Shown piece after piece: positions 1 to 7,741 of a stretch of 22,285 nucleotides of DNA. The DNA is from a virus, in IMG/VR virus record IMGVR_UViG_3300002519_000056, positions 1 through 22,285 of that record; one strand, 5' to 3'. The notes under the pieces were generated by a model, which was not told the DNA's origin, made no database searches, and saw only the letters and a list, made by a program, of their open reading frames with translations. The translations under genes were made by a program, and so were the position numbers. How positions within the stretch are numbered: the first letter of the stretch is position 1; each line of letters begins with the position of its first letter.

Positions 1-2
1 GC

Positions 3-434
3 GGAGATAGGCTTCGCGAAGCGGGACAAGACTTTGAAGTCTCTCTAGAGCAAGCAGAAGCCGTTCTAGAGGCCTATGGCATCCTCAAGCACCCCAAGGT
101 CGTCTATCAACGTGCGAAGCCTAGAAAGGGCGCTAGAGGCGCTTATACGAACCCTTTCGCAGATGTGTATGATTGGGCTGAGGAAAACTATGAAGAAAGC
201 GAAAACAAGATTTGTTTAGGCGTTTCATCCAAAGATGAAGGATACCAGGCAGGCTTTGTAAGTCACTTTCGAGAAGTAACTTCGAAGATCATTCAAGTAC
301 CTTCGCTCTACGAACAAGAAGAGTTTATTTCTGCAACAGAGTTCCGAGAGGCTTTGTCCCAGCACAAATCTATAGAAAGATTCATTCCAAGCCACGTAAA
401 AGAAGAACAAATAAGGAAAATCTTCACTAATTAG
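3..434 (+). CDS. C-terminal part of a probable nucleotidyltransferase (5' end outside window)
   Basis: The frame is open from base 3 with no stop, so the gene starts upstream; the GTG at 165 is only an internal codon. About 143 residues are visible. The C-terminal segment S-A-T-E-F-R-E-A-L followed by F-I-P-S-H-V-K-E-E-Q-I resembles the end of HxGH-type nucleotidyl/cytidylyltransferases, where an ISxTxxR motif contacts the nucleotide triphosphate, and the stretch ICLGVSSKDEGYQAG fits a core strand of that fold. The catalytic HxGH motif would lie before the window, so the assignment rests on the tail alone. The first 160 bases look more GC-rich than the rest of the window. It ends 17 bases before the next gene and is probably co-transcribed with it. 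Confidence 0.5.
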   Translation, partial: GDRLREAGQDFEVSLEQAEAVLEAYGILKHPKVVYQRAKPRKGARGAYTNPFADVYDWAEENYEESENKICLGVSSKDEGYQAGFVSHFREVTSKIIQVPSLYEQEEFISATEFREALSQHKSIERFIPSHVKEEQIRKIFTN

Positions 435-451
435 TAGGGTGAGGATCTCCT

Positions 452-1339
452 ATGAAGTTAACAGAAATAGCATTAAAAGCACTAATCCTTGAAGCATTGG
501 AAGATGAAGAAGAATCTTTTTCCATAGATCAAGAAGAGATCGACAACCTCATAAATGTTGCTGAAAGCGCTCCTGAAATGGCTCTCGATCTCTACCAATC
601 TCTGATTGACGATTTGTCAGAGGAACAACAAAATCAGATAAAATATGTTTTGGCGAACGCCCTTTATAAAGGAGGATCCCCGCGGGGAGCATTAGAAGTT
701 TTATTTCCCGAGGAACAATTATACGAACCACTTGATATTATTAATTGGGACATGGACAGCGTTCAGGTTTATCCTTCCCGTCCTCTTTTCACTGATGACA
801 TGATGAAAGAACTCCAAAAAGCAGAAATTCCTGTCGGCAATGAAGATATCGGATATACTGGGCGATTGACTGTCGGAGAGGTTGTAAACTTTAGACAAGA
901 GATTCTAAGCATGGCAACGCAAACATTTGGTATGGATTTTGGTGTCCCAAATCGATGGGAGCTATACATACATGAGGATACCTTAGGGGTACGAAATGGT
1001 AGCATTTCCCGAAGGAGATTTGTGGGAGATAAAGACTATCCCGCAGTGGACATCTGGTTTAGTTTTTATAAGGGAAAAGAATCTTCCTGGGTTCTGCAAG
1101 AGTTTAAATTGCAAATAAAGAACTTAGCGCCTGAATACAGCAGAGAGAAACTAAGTCTAACGATAGTGTCTGGGCTCCAAGAAGATTTATGGGGAACCCG
1201 ATCAGAGAAGCACCCTGCGTGGACAGAAGGCAAGTCCCGATACATCCTCTTGCAACCCGAACATGCAGGAAGAGATGGTTATGTAACCTCACAAGAAATC
1301 CCTCCTCTTGTCGAAAGTGTCTTCGGAGTTGAAGTTTAA
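452..1339 (+). CDS. Unknown 295-residue protein with a variant of the shared N-terminal peptide
   Basis: It starts with MKLTEIALKALILEALEDEEE, a divergent member of the N-terminal peptide family (M-K-L-T, Leu at 8, L-I-x-E-A at 11-15). Residues about 25-90 are acidic and helical and look TPR-like (alternating short helices around APEMALDLYQSL and IKYVLANALYKGG). The rest is a mixed alpha/beta domain with many aromatic residues that I do not recognise. The start is supported by a GAGG about ten bases upstream. It is the last gene before the promoter at 1353. If the peptide is a capsid-targeting propeptide, I-L-E-A at residues 12-15 is the expected cleavage site; that is inference. Confidence 0.8.
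   Translation: MKLTEIALKALILEALEDEEESFSIDQEEIDNLINVAESAPEMALDLYQSLIDDLSEEQQNQIKYVLANALYKGGSPRGALEVLFPEEQLYEPLDIINWDMDSVQVYPSRPLFTDDMMKELQKAEIPVGNEDIGYTGRLTVGEVVNFRQEILSMATQTFGMDFGVPNRWELYIHEDTLGVRNGSISRRRFVGDKDYPAVDIWFSFYKGKESSWVLQEFKLQIKNLAPEYSREKLSLTIVSGLQEDLWGTRSEKHPAWTEGKSRYILLQPEHAGRDGYVTSQEIPPLVESVFGVEV
678..687. repeat. CCCCGCGGGG palindrome, copy 1
   Basis: A perfect 10-base all-GC palindrome (12 bases with the flanking T and A) inside the 452-1339 gene, in an AT-rich sequence. The same 10-mer recurs at 6386-6395 in another gene, read in a different frame. No function is known. Confidence 0.5.
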
Positions 1340-1352
1340 TTTTAGAAAACAC

Positions 1353-1382
1353 TTGACAAATCGTCTCAACATGTTATATTAT
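1353..1382 (+). promoter_or_regulatory. Sigma70-like promoter for the primase gene
   Basis: A perfect -35 box TTGACA (1353-1358) is followed by TATTAT (1377-1382, 18-base spacer) or the overlapping TATATT (1375-1380, 16-base spacer). It lies between the stop at 1339 and the ATG at 1398. The -35 context ACTTGACAA is the same as at 2452, upstream of the recombination nuclease, which supports a real host-polymerase promoter for early or middle genes. Confidence 0.65.
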
Positions 1383-1397
1383 ACATGAGAGGACAAC

Positions 1398-2333
1398 ATG
1401 AATGATAAACGAAAGATAATAACCGACATCCTCGGTTCATATCGTCGTTCTGGCGATGAATACCTATATTCGTGCCCGTATTGCAAACACCACAAGAAGA
1501 AGATGTCGGTCAACTTTTCGATTAACTCTTTTAAATGTTGGGTGTGTGATGCACGAGGAAAGAATATTTACCGACTTGTAAGAAAGTTTGGGGATTACCA
1601 ACAAAGACAAAAGTATCTTGAATTGCAAGGTCGTTTAGACCTCACAGAGTTCGAAGATATCTTTAAAGAACTAGGTGATATTGAAATAAAACAAAAAATT
1701 GAATTACCACAAGAGTTTATTTCTTTGTGCAACAAACATCTGCCATTGCGTTCTCAGGCTCCGCTGGACTATCTTAGGAAAAGAGGAATAAGTAAATCTG
1801 AGATTTTAAAATGGAAAATAGGATATTGTAAGGAAGGACACTATGCAGGAAGAATTATCATCCCATCTATTGACAACGACGGAGATTGTAATTATTTTAT
1901 TGCTCGTTCATATGTGGGGCATAATCGTAGGTATCTTAATCCACCCTGTGGTCGCGACATTGTTTTTAATGAACTGATGATTGATTGGGATGAGCCCGTG
2001 ATTATTGTTGAGGGTATTTTTGATGCCATCGTTGTTGGCGACAATGTTATTCCCATTCTTGGCTCGACCCTTAGAGAAGACTCAAAACTATTTCAGGCTT
2101 TGGCGATTCATGATACACCGGTATATGTTGCCCTAGATTCAGATGCAGAAAAGAAAGCACATTGGATTATCAGATCCATGATGAAATACGACCTTGAGGT
2201 TAAAAAAATAAACCTTGAGTATTATGAAGATGTTGGTTCTATGACACGATCAGTGTTTTTAGAAAAATTAAATATGGCGGAAGAGATTGATAACGATATG
2301 TATTTCCTCGAAAAACAATTAAAAAATATTTAA
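1398..2333 (+). CDS. DnaG-type DNA primase (T4 gp61-like)
   Basis: A 311-residue primase that would make RNA primers for lagging-strand synthesis. A zinc-binding module is visible: C26-x2-C29 (CPYC) and C47-x2-C50 (CWVC). The TOPRIM catalytic fold follows: VIIVEGIFDAI with its glutamate near residue 205, then LDSDAEKKA with the D-x-D pair near residue 247. The protein is about half the length of bacterial DnaG and has no helicase-binding C-terminal domain, as is usual for T4-like phages. The start at 1398 has GAGAGGA just upstream, and a sigma70-like promoter lies 16-45 bases before it. The tRNA begins two bases after the stop, so both are probably on one transcript. Confidence 0.88.
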   Translation: MNDKRKIITDILGSYRRSGDEYLYSCPYCKHHKKKMSVNFSINSFKCWVCDARGKNIYRLVRKFGDYQQRQKYLELQGRLDLTEFEDIFKELGDIEIKQKIELPQEFISLCNKHLPLRSQAPLDYLRKRGISKSEILKWKIGYCKEGHYAGRIIIPSIDNDGDCNYFIARSYVGHNRRYLNPPCGRDIVFNELMIDWDEPVIIVEGIFDAIVVGDNVIPILGSTLREDSKLFQALAIHDTPVYVALDSDAEKKAHWIIRSMMKYDLEVKKINLEYYEDVGSMTRSVFLEKLNMAEEIDNDMYFLEKQLKNI

Positions 2334-2334
2334 G

Positions 2335-2418
2335 GGGGTCGTGGTGGAATTGGTAGACACAACGGACTTAAAATCCGTTGCTCGCATGAGCGTGAGGGTT
2401 CAAGTCCCTCCGACCCTA
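2335..2418 (+). tRNA. tRNA-Leu (anticodon UAA)
   Basis: A complete cloverleaf can be drawn. The acceptor stem is GGGGTCG (2335-2341) with CGACCCT (2411-2417), closed by one G-U pair, with discriminator A2418. The D-arm lies around TGGAATTGGTAGACA. The anticodon stem is ACGGA/TCCGT around loop CTTAAAA (anticodon TAA). A long variable arm with stem GCTC/GAGC marks a type II tRNA such as Leu. The T-arm is GAGGG-TTCAAGT-CCCTC. CCA is not encoded. It reads UUA, a frequent Leu codon in these AT-rich genes. Confidence 0.95.
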
Positions 2419-2453
2419 CTTCGAAGAAAAAATGGAAACACTAAGTTTTATAC

Positions 2454-2487
2454 TTGACAACTTACGCGATATGGGTTATCCTATAAT
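2454..2487 (+). promoter_or_regulatory. Sigma70-like promoter for the recombination nuclease gene
   Basis: TTGACA at 2454-2459 is followed by TATCCT (2477-2482, 17-base spacer) and by a perfect TATAAT (2482-2487, but with an over-long 22-base spacer). Which -10 box is used cannot be decided by eye. The site is between the tRNA end (2418) and the ATG at 2510. Confidence 0.55.
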
Positions 2488-2509
2488 AAGAAAGTAATAC
2501 GGAGGACAA

Positions 2510-5500
2510 ATGACTACTTTTGCACACATTTCAGACACACATATTCGTAACGTGAAATATCATGATGAATACAAGAAAGTTTTTAAAGATATATATGAGA
2601 GCCTTGAGAATGATAAGCCAGATTATATTATCCATACCGGAGATATAGCTCATACAAAGACACAACTCTCTCCGGAATACTTTGAGTTGTGCGCTGATTT
2701 TCTTAAAAATCTTGCGGATATCGCCCCAACATTCATTATTTTAGGAAATCATGATGGTAATCTTAAGAATGGTAATAGGCAGGATGCAATATCACCGATT
2801 ATTGAAGCATTACAACATCCCAATTTAAATTTATTAAAAAATTCTGGAGAGACCCAGTTGGACAATTCTATCTGCCTTAATGTCCTCTCTGTGTTTGATA
2901 GAGACAACTGGGTCTCTCCTTCTGATAAATCTAGGGTAAATATTGCGCTTTATCATGGTGCTATTATGGGATGTGAAATTAATGAAGAGTGGAGTCTTGA
3001 TAATGGTGAGGACGATGTTGATATATTCCGTGATTTCGATTTTGCTATGCTTGGTGATATTCATAAGACGCAAAAGTTAGATGTAGATGGTCGAGTCTGG
3101 TATGCGGGTTCCACTGTTCAGCAGAATTTTGGAGAGTCTCTTAGAAAAGGTTACCTCTTGTGGGACATCCGAGATAAAGAAAATTTCAATGTTGAAAAAA
3201 GATTATTTATGTCTCCTCGACCATTTTATACGGTGGAAATCAATCAAAATGGTACTTTACCAAAAGTTAAAGTGCCAAAAAATTCCCGTCTTCGTCTGGT
3301 TTCAAATTATAACTTGCCTTTAATAAAACTACGAAGGGCATGTGATTATGCTAATGCTAAGTGGAGTCCTTATTCAATTAACCTTGTTAATCGAGCAGGA
3401 TACTCCAATTCGTCTATTGTACATCAAGATGGTAAAGCGATTAACATGCGTGATCAAAATACTCAAGAAAAATATATCAAAGCGTTCTTATCTGATAAAG
3501 AAATAACCGATGATATTTTGGAAAGAATTTTAGAACTCAACCGCGAATATTCTAGACAAATTAAAAATACCGATGATGTTTCTAGAAATATTGTTTGGAA
3601 ACTTAAGAAAATGAAATGGAGCAATCTATTTAACTACGGCGAAAGTAATGAAATTGATTTTGACAAGTTAAATGGTCTTGTTGGAATTTTCGGCAAAAAT
3701 TATTCAGGCAAGTCAAGTATCATCGATGCCGCTTTATTTGGGCTGTTTAACACTACGTCAAAAGGAGAGAGAAAAAATGTCCATATCGTCAATCAAAATC
3801 GCGAAAAGGCTAAGTGTCAACTCGAGATCGGAGTCGGTGATGATACCTACAAGATCACGAGGAACCTCGAAACATATCAGAAAAAATTAAAAGGCAAAGA
3901 AACCAAAGAGGTAAAGACAGAGTTGGACTTTACCAAATATGCTTTGGGTATTCATCCCGAAAGTAAAAACGGCATGACTCGCAATGCAACAGACGAAATT
4001 ATTCGCAAAACATTTGGGAACTATAATGACTTTATGATCACTTCTATGGCTTCCCAGATGGATGCGTTTGGTTTTATTAATGAAGGCTCAACAAAGCGCA
4101 AAGAAATTCTTGCGAAGTTTCTTGACCTTAAGATGTTTGAGGAAAAACATAAACTTGCGAAGAAAGATTCGGCCGAAAAGAAAGGCGTGATTAAACACTT
4201 AAACTCTGTTGATTGGCGCAAAAAGCTAAAATGGAATCAAGAAGCTCTTTCTGAAATTTTAGAAGACATAGCCAACCAATCTGACCTTTGTGAAAAACAC
4301 GCAGCGAGAACCAAGGATCTTCTAGAAGAACAAAAGATAATAGAAGAACAGCTAAGATCAATTGGGGCTGAACCAGTAGATATTCGCATTCTTCTTGATA
4401 TGCTTGAAGAGAAGCGTGAAGTCCAGCGGGATATCTCTAAAGCGATTGAGAGTGGCGACAGTTATGTAAAGGGCTTGGTGGCCTTAAAAGAGCGTTTAAA
4501 AGGCTTTATCGATAATTTTAATCTCGATGAGTACACCGGCCAACAAGAGCAGCATAAATCCTTGACCGATCTTGGTCGTAGATTAAAAATAAGACAGAGG
4601 GATTTAGCCTCAAAGATTGCCAATTACCAAGCGAAGATTGATTTGCTTCATGATCACGAATACGATCCTAATTGTGAATTCTGCTGTGATAACCAGTTCG
4701 TAAAAGAAGCGCACAAAGCAAAGAAAGAAATCATAAAGTCTCAAGAGAAACTTGAAGAGGTTAATGATGAGATTTTTCTAAATAACGAACTCCTTGGCAA
4801 GATTGACATAAAGTCCGTAAAGAATGCAATCGAGGACTATAAAAATAAATTAACAAAGAGCAAGACAAATGAAGCAAAGATACAAAAAATACGCGCTCAA
4901 AATGAGGCACACGAGAGCAAGAAGGCTCTCACGGGAAAGGAGATCGAAGAAACCCTTGCGAAGATTGAGCACTATTATAAAAACCAAGAAGCATATGATA
5001 ATCTGGAATCCTTACAAAGAGACCTTCGGGCAATCAAATTAACGGTGAGTAAGAAGCAAGAAGAGCTTGAAAAGTGTAACAAGAAGATTATGATTCTCAT
5101 GTCTGAGGAGGGTTCCACCCGGCGCTTAATTGAAGAAGCAAAAGAACATATTAAACAAATTGATGACGCTGAAAAAGAATTTATCGCTTATGATTTATAT
5201 ATTCAAGCTATGCATGCCAATGGCGTATCTTATCAGGTCATTAAATCAATGCTCCCTATTATTAACAAAGAGATATCTTCTGTGCTTAATACTATTGTGG
5301 ACTTTGAAGTTTTCTTTGATAATGTTGATAATAAATTAGAAATATATATTAAACATCCGAAGTATGATCCTAGACCATTGTCGATGGGATCTGGTGCGGA
5401 GAAGACAATTGCATCAATGGCTATCCGCCTTGCTTTGATTTCAGTAACCAATTTACCAAAATCGGAACTATTTATTCTTGACGAACCAGCAACAGCATTG

Positions 5501-5659
5501 GATCAAGATCATATGGAAGGCTTTATTCGTCTTCTTCAAATGATTAAAAGCCAATTTAAAACGGTTCTCTTAATTTCCCATCTCGAATCTTTAAAGGATA
5601 TTGTCGACAAGACAATCGACATTCAAAAAGCAGATGGCTTTGCAAAGGTAAAAATCTAA
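2510..5659 (+). CDS. Fused SbcD-SbcC (gp47-gp46) recombination nuclease/ATPase
   Basis: One uninterrupted 1049-residue frame carries both subunits of the Mre11-Rad50 type complex that resects DNA ends for recombination-dependent replication. Residues 1 to about 340 are the SbcD/gp47 phosphoesterase: D9-x-H11, GD near 45, GNHD at 79-82, LYHGA near 149 and GDIH near 186. From about 366 comes the SbcC/gp46 ATPase: Walker A G395-K-N-Y-S-G-K401-S, a charged coiled coil, a zinc hook C722-E-F-C725 with a second Cys at 726, the returning coil, signature LSMGSGAEKT near 957, Walker B LFILDEP with D991-E992, D-loop ALD, and H-loop ISH. In T4 and most bacteria these are two genes. The start at 2510 has GGAGGACAA just upstream. 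The stop overlaps the next ATG by one base. Confidence 0.93.
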   Translation: MTTFAHISDTHIRNVKYHDEYKKVFKDIYESLENDKPDYIIHTGDIAHTKTQLSPEYFELCADFLKNLADIAPTFIILGNHDGNLKNGNRQDAISPIIEALQHPNLNLLKNSGETQLDNSICLNVLSVFDRDNWVSPSDKSRVNIALYHGAIMGCEINEEWSLDNGEDDVDIFRDFDFAMLGDIHKTQKLDVDGRVWYAGSTVQQNFGESLRKGYLLWDIRDKENFNVEKRLFMSPRPFYTVEINQNGTLPKVKVPKNSRLRLVSNYNLPLIKLRRACDYANAKWSPYSINLVNRAGYSNSSIVHQDGKAINMRDQNTQEKYIKAFLSDKEITDDILERILELNREYSRQIKNTDDVSRNIVWKLKKMKWSNLFNYGESNEIDFDKLNGLVGIFGKNYSGKSSIIDAALFGLFNTTSKGERKNVHIVNQNREKAKCQLEIGVGDDTYKITRNLETYQKKLKGKETKEVKTELDFTKYALGIHPESKNGMTRNATDEIIRKTFGNYNDFMITSMASQMDAFGFINEGSTKRKEILAKFLDLKMFEEKHKLAKKDSAEKKGVIKHLNSVDWRKKLKWNQEALSEILEDIANQSDLCEKHAARTKDLLEEQKIIEEQLRSIGAEPVDIRILLDMLEEKREVQRDISKAIESGDSYVKGLVALKERLKGFIDNFNLDEYTGQQEQHKSLTDLGRRLKIRQRDLASKIANYQAKIDLLHDHEYDPNCEFCCDNQFVKEAHKAKKEIIKSQEKLEEVNDEIFLNNELLGKIDIKSVKNAIEDYKNKLTKSKTNEAKIQKIRAQNEAHESKKALTGKEIEETLAKIEHYYKNQEAYDNLESLQRDLRAIKLTVSKKQEELEKCNKKIMILMSEEGSTRRLIEEAKEHIKQIDDAEKEFIAYDLYIQAMHANGVSYQVIKSMLPIINKEISSVLNTIVDFEVFFDNVDNKLEIYIKHPKYDPRPLSMGSGAEKTIASMAIRLALISVTNLPKSELFILDEPATALDQDHMEGFIRLLQMIKSQFKTVLLISHLESLKDIVDKTIDIQKADGFAKVKI
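2846..2919. repeat. Perfect 15-bp inverted repeat inside the nuclease coding region
   Basis: The left arm GGAGAGACCCAGTTG (2846-2860) and right arm CAACTGGGTCTCTCC (2905-2919) are exact reverse complements separated by 44 bases. The pair lies wholly within codons of the SbcD domain (about residues 113-137) and could fold into a stable mRNA or DNA hairpin. Confidence 0.85.
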
Positions 5660-5910
5660 TGAAATTAACAAAAGAACAACTGAAGCAAATCATTAAGGAA
5701 GAACTTGAATCTCTTGAAGAGCTATCAATGGGGCCCGTTGCTGGATCTGTCGGTGGTCATACCGAGCCCACGCCGAGAAAAACTGCGCACGAGACAGCGC
5801 TCGAAGAAAAAGAAAAACTTCATCAAAAGGTAGTGTCGGGTAAGGATCTTACGCCGAGAGAAAGGAAAAAGTATTTTTGGCTAATCCGAAAACTAGAAGG
5901 AGAATTGTAA
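5659..5910 (+). CDS. Small protein with the canonical shared N-terminal peptide
   Basis: An 83-residue protein starting MKLTKEQLKQIIKEELE, the clearest copy of the shared peptide. The rest is a Gly/Pro/Thr linker (about 28-45) and a strongly charged helical tail rich in Lys and Glu that I do not recognise. The ATG at 5659 overlaps the stop of the fused nuclease by one base (TAATG), which suggests translational coupling. Candidate protease junctions in the T4 gp21 style (I/L-x-E) are I-K-E at 12-14 and L-E-E at 19-21. Small size, charge and tag suggest an internal head or core protein, by inference. Confidence 0.8.
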   Translation: MKLTKEQLKQIIKEELESLEELSMGPVAGSVGGHTEPTPRKTAHETALEEKEKLHQKVVSGKDLTPRERKKYFWLIRKLEGEL

Positions 5911-6152
5911 TGGATAAAGAAGAAAGTAAAGTAATGATACAAAATGAATTGTATCTCAAGAATAAAGACAAAGGGATGCTCGATTCCTTGCAAGAAAAAG
6001 TTGTAAGTCGTAAGTTACTTGTGTTTCTCACAGCGACAGGTCTTATGCTCTGGGCAAGTCTCGATCCGGACATCTGGGGAATGATTGCAGTGTGTTACAT
6101 CGGCGGTCAATCTGTTATTGATTTTGCGAAATCTTGGAAGCACGGAGGGTAA
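5910..6152 (+). CDS. Small two-helix membrane protein, holin-like
   Basis: The start is ATG 5910, overlapping the previous stop by one base and preceded by AGAAGGAGAA; an upstream in-frame TTG lies inside the previous gene and is not needed. The 80-residue protein has a charged N-terminus of about 34 residues, then two hydrophobic stretches: LLVFLTATGLMLWASL and, after the short D-P-D-I-W turn, MIAVCYIGGQSVIDFA. It ends K-S-W-K-H-G-G. Two short transmembrane helices with a tight turn and a basic tail fit class II holins. No endolysin is visible nearby, so another small inner-membrane role is possible. Confidence 0.7.
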   Translation: MDKEESKVMIQNELYLKNKDKGMLDSLQEKVVSRKLLVFLTATGLMLWASLDPDIWGMIAVCYIGGQSVIDFAKSWKHGG

Positions 6153-6155
6153 ATT

Positions 6156-6677
6156 GTGAAACTTACTAAGCAGCAGCTTAAACAAGTTATTCAAGAAGAG
6201 ATAGAGAAAGCAACTCTTTTAGAAGCCCTGACTCCTCTAGGAGGACTATCTGCTTTTCAAATTCAACAAGAATTGAGAGCAGTTAGTTCAGATATGTGGG
6301 CCTACTGGGGACATGAACAATTGTCCGCTGCTTTAGAGATTGTTAAGCAAGAGCGCGATGAACTCCAAAGAGAATATAAACAAGGCCCCGCGGGGGTGTA
6401 TACACCCGATTGGTTTGATCAATATGTGCATCCCCTGAATAGTTTAATCAGTCAAATTGAAGATGCGAGGATAGATGCGCCGGACAGTCCGGAGAATTTG
6501 TATGAATTGACTGATGATGATAAATTTTATTATGACGACGAGATCGAAATGATAAAGCATGAACGAGCTGCGGGAACAGAGCGATCAGATATAATTGATA
6601 TTCTGGAGGAATACTTTGACGTAGAAGAAAAGGTACTCGGCCCTCTTGTAGATTATGTAATTGAAGAGTGGGGATAA
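6156..6677 (+). CDS. Acidic 173-residue protein with the shared N-terminal peptide
   Basis: The start codon is GTG at 6156; this is the start that gives the full peptide MKLTKQQLKQVIQEEIEKA. The remainder is acidic and mostly helical (LSAALEIVKQERDELQREY near 60-78) with a long Asp/Glu-rich C-terminal half. I do not recognise a family. L-L-E-A at about residues 21-24 would suit a gp21-type protease (L-x-E then A). It begins three bases after the holin-like gene and overlaps the following gene by one base. Confidence 0.78.
   Translation: MKLTKQQLKQVIQEEIEKATLLEALTPLGGLSAFQIQQELRAVSSDMWAYWGHEQLSAALEIVKQERDELQREYKQGPAGVYTPDWFDQYVHPLNSLISQIEDARIDAPDSPENLYELTDDDKFYYDDEIEMIKHERAAGTERSDIIDILEEYFDVEEKVLGPLVDYVIEEWG
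6386..6407. repeat. Two overlapping GC-rich palindromes
   Basis: CCCCGCGGGG (6386-6395, second copy of the 10-mer at 678) overlaps by two bases with the perfect 14-base palindrome GGGTGTATACACCC (6394-6407). Both are within the coding sequence of the 6156 gene. Confidence 0.5.
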
Positions 6678-7078
6678 TGAAACTCGCGTGGAAAAAGATA
6701 AAGTTATGGTGCTTCCATCACTGGCGAATGCTGGTGGTGGCAGCACTTCTTATTATTTCCTATGTAGTTGGGCGAGGCAAAGTCAAAGCCTATAAGACCC
6801 AATTACAAATGGCAAACGAGCTATACCAGAAAGAAATTGAAGCCGTTGAAGCCGCAGCAAACAAGAAAGGCAAGCTGCAAAAAGCAGCCAATAGCAAGTA
6901 CATTCGCGCTTTGGAAATTGCTAATAAAACGGCTAACGAATCCATGAATCATGCGGAACTATTAAAAGCAGAACGCGTTCGTCTGTTAGTTGAGGCCAAT
7001 AAAGAAGACCCCGAAAAGATTGATCGCATCCTTGCCGAGGAGTTCGGTATTATAATAATGACCCCAGGAGACAAATAA
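6677..7078 (+). CDS. Single-span membrane protein with coiled-coil domain, possible i-spanin-like
   Basis: I take ATG 6677 as the start because it overlaps the previous stop (TAATG); a GTG nine bases upstream is possible but less likely. The 133-residue protein has a basic N-terminus, one strong transmembrane segment at about 15-33 (MLVVAALLIISYVVG), and a long charged helical region rich in Ala, Lys and Glu. One N-terminal anchor plus a periplasmic coiled coil is the architecture of Rz-type inner-membrane spanins, and a holin-like gene lies nearby. No embedded or adjacent lipoprotein (o-spanin) was found, so the lysis role is inference. Confidence 0.7.
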   Translation: MKLAWKKIKLWCFHHWRMLVVAALLIISYVVGRGKVKAYKTQLQMANELYQKEIEAVEAAANKKGKLQKAANSKYIRALEIANKTANESMNHAELLKAERVRLLVEANKEDPEKIDRILAEEFGIIIMTPGDK

Positions 7079-7741
7079 ATGAGGCTTACAAAACAAAAAC
7101 TATATAAATTAATCAAAGAAGCAATGTATGAAAATGAACAAGGTGCTTTAGGACAAGTTCAAGCCATGGTTGATGGAAATCAGTGGCTTAAAGGCACACA
7201 AGTTAATGAAGGAGACTTAATACCAATTAGCGACAAAGTCCTTCTGTATGCTAGTGAAGAAGGAATGAGCCATATTAAAGATCGTCATCAAGACGCTAAC
7301 GCTCCCGGATCTTTAATTTATCCAAATGTTAATGTTAAAGAATTGATTTTAGCCATAATGAATACACAACCAACTTCAACAGGCGGAGGCATGGTTAAGT
7401 GGGAAGGCATCAGTTCTCCTTCCGGTCCAGTTGGCAAAATGGGGCTGGCTGCTGGGACTCCACAAGAAGTTGCTGGTTTGCAAGATTATAAAATGCCCGG
7501 AGGCCGAGGAGAGGTTGTAAAAGTTGCCCCCGGTGAAAGGAAAGAAACAGATGAAGTCACATTAGTAACTTCCAATATTGGTTCTCTTGAAGACGGTAGA
7601 ACTGTTTTGAGTCTTGTTACTTTGTACCCGGGCGGCATGGACGTCGACGGTGTTCAAGTACCATTTGATAGAGGTGCATTTGCCGCTGCAGGTATCTATT
7701 TCGTTCTACCTCCAGGATCGCCTATTTTAAAGGGCGCGTAA
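7079..7741 (+). CDS. Tagged protein with a possible BECR-type nuclease domain
   Basis: A 220-residue protein starting MRLTKQKLYKLIKEAM, a clear copy of the shared peptide ending I-K-E-A (12-15). Its globular part contains G-M-S-H65-I-K-D-R69-H70, then a Gly/Pro-rich middle and two beta-rich segments (TDEVTLVTSNIG and TVLSLVTLYPGG). An H-I-x-x-R-H signature followed by strands with V-x-L-x-T is what I associate with the barnase-EndoU-colicin-RelE (BECR) nucleases found in phage polyvalent proteins. I offer that only as a possibility. The ATG directly follows the previous stop, and the gene overlaps the next by one base. Confidence 0.75.
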   Translation: MRLTKQKLYKLIKEAMYENEQGALGQVQAMVDGNQWLKGTQVNEGDLIPISDKVLLYASEEGMSHIKDRHQDANAPGSLIYPNVNVKELILAIMNTQPTSTGGGMVKWEGISSPSGPVGKMGLAAGTPQEVAGLQDYKMPGGRGEVVKVAPGERKETDEVTLVTSNIGSLEDGRTVLSLVTLYPGGMDVDGVQVPFDRGAFAAAGIYFVLPPGSPILKGA

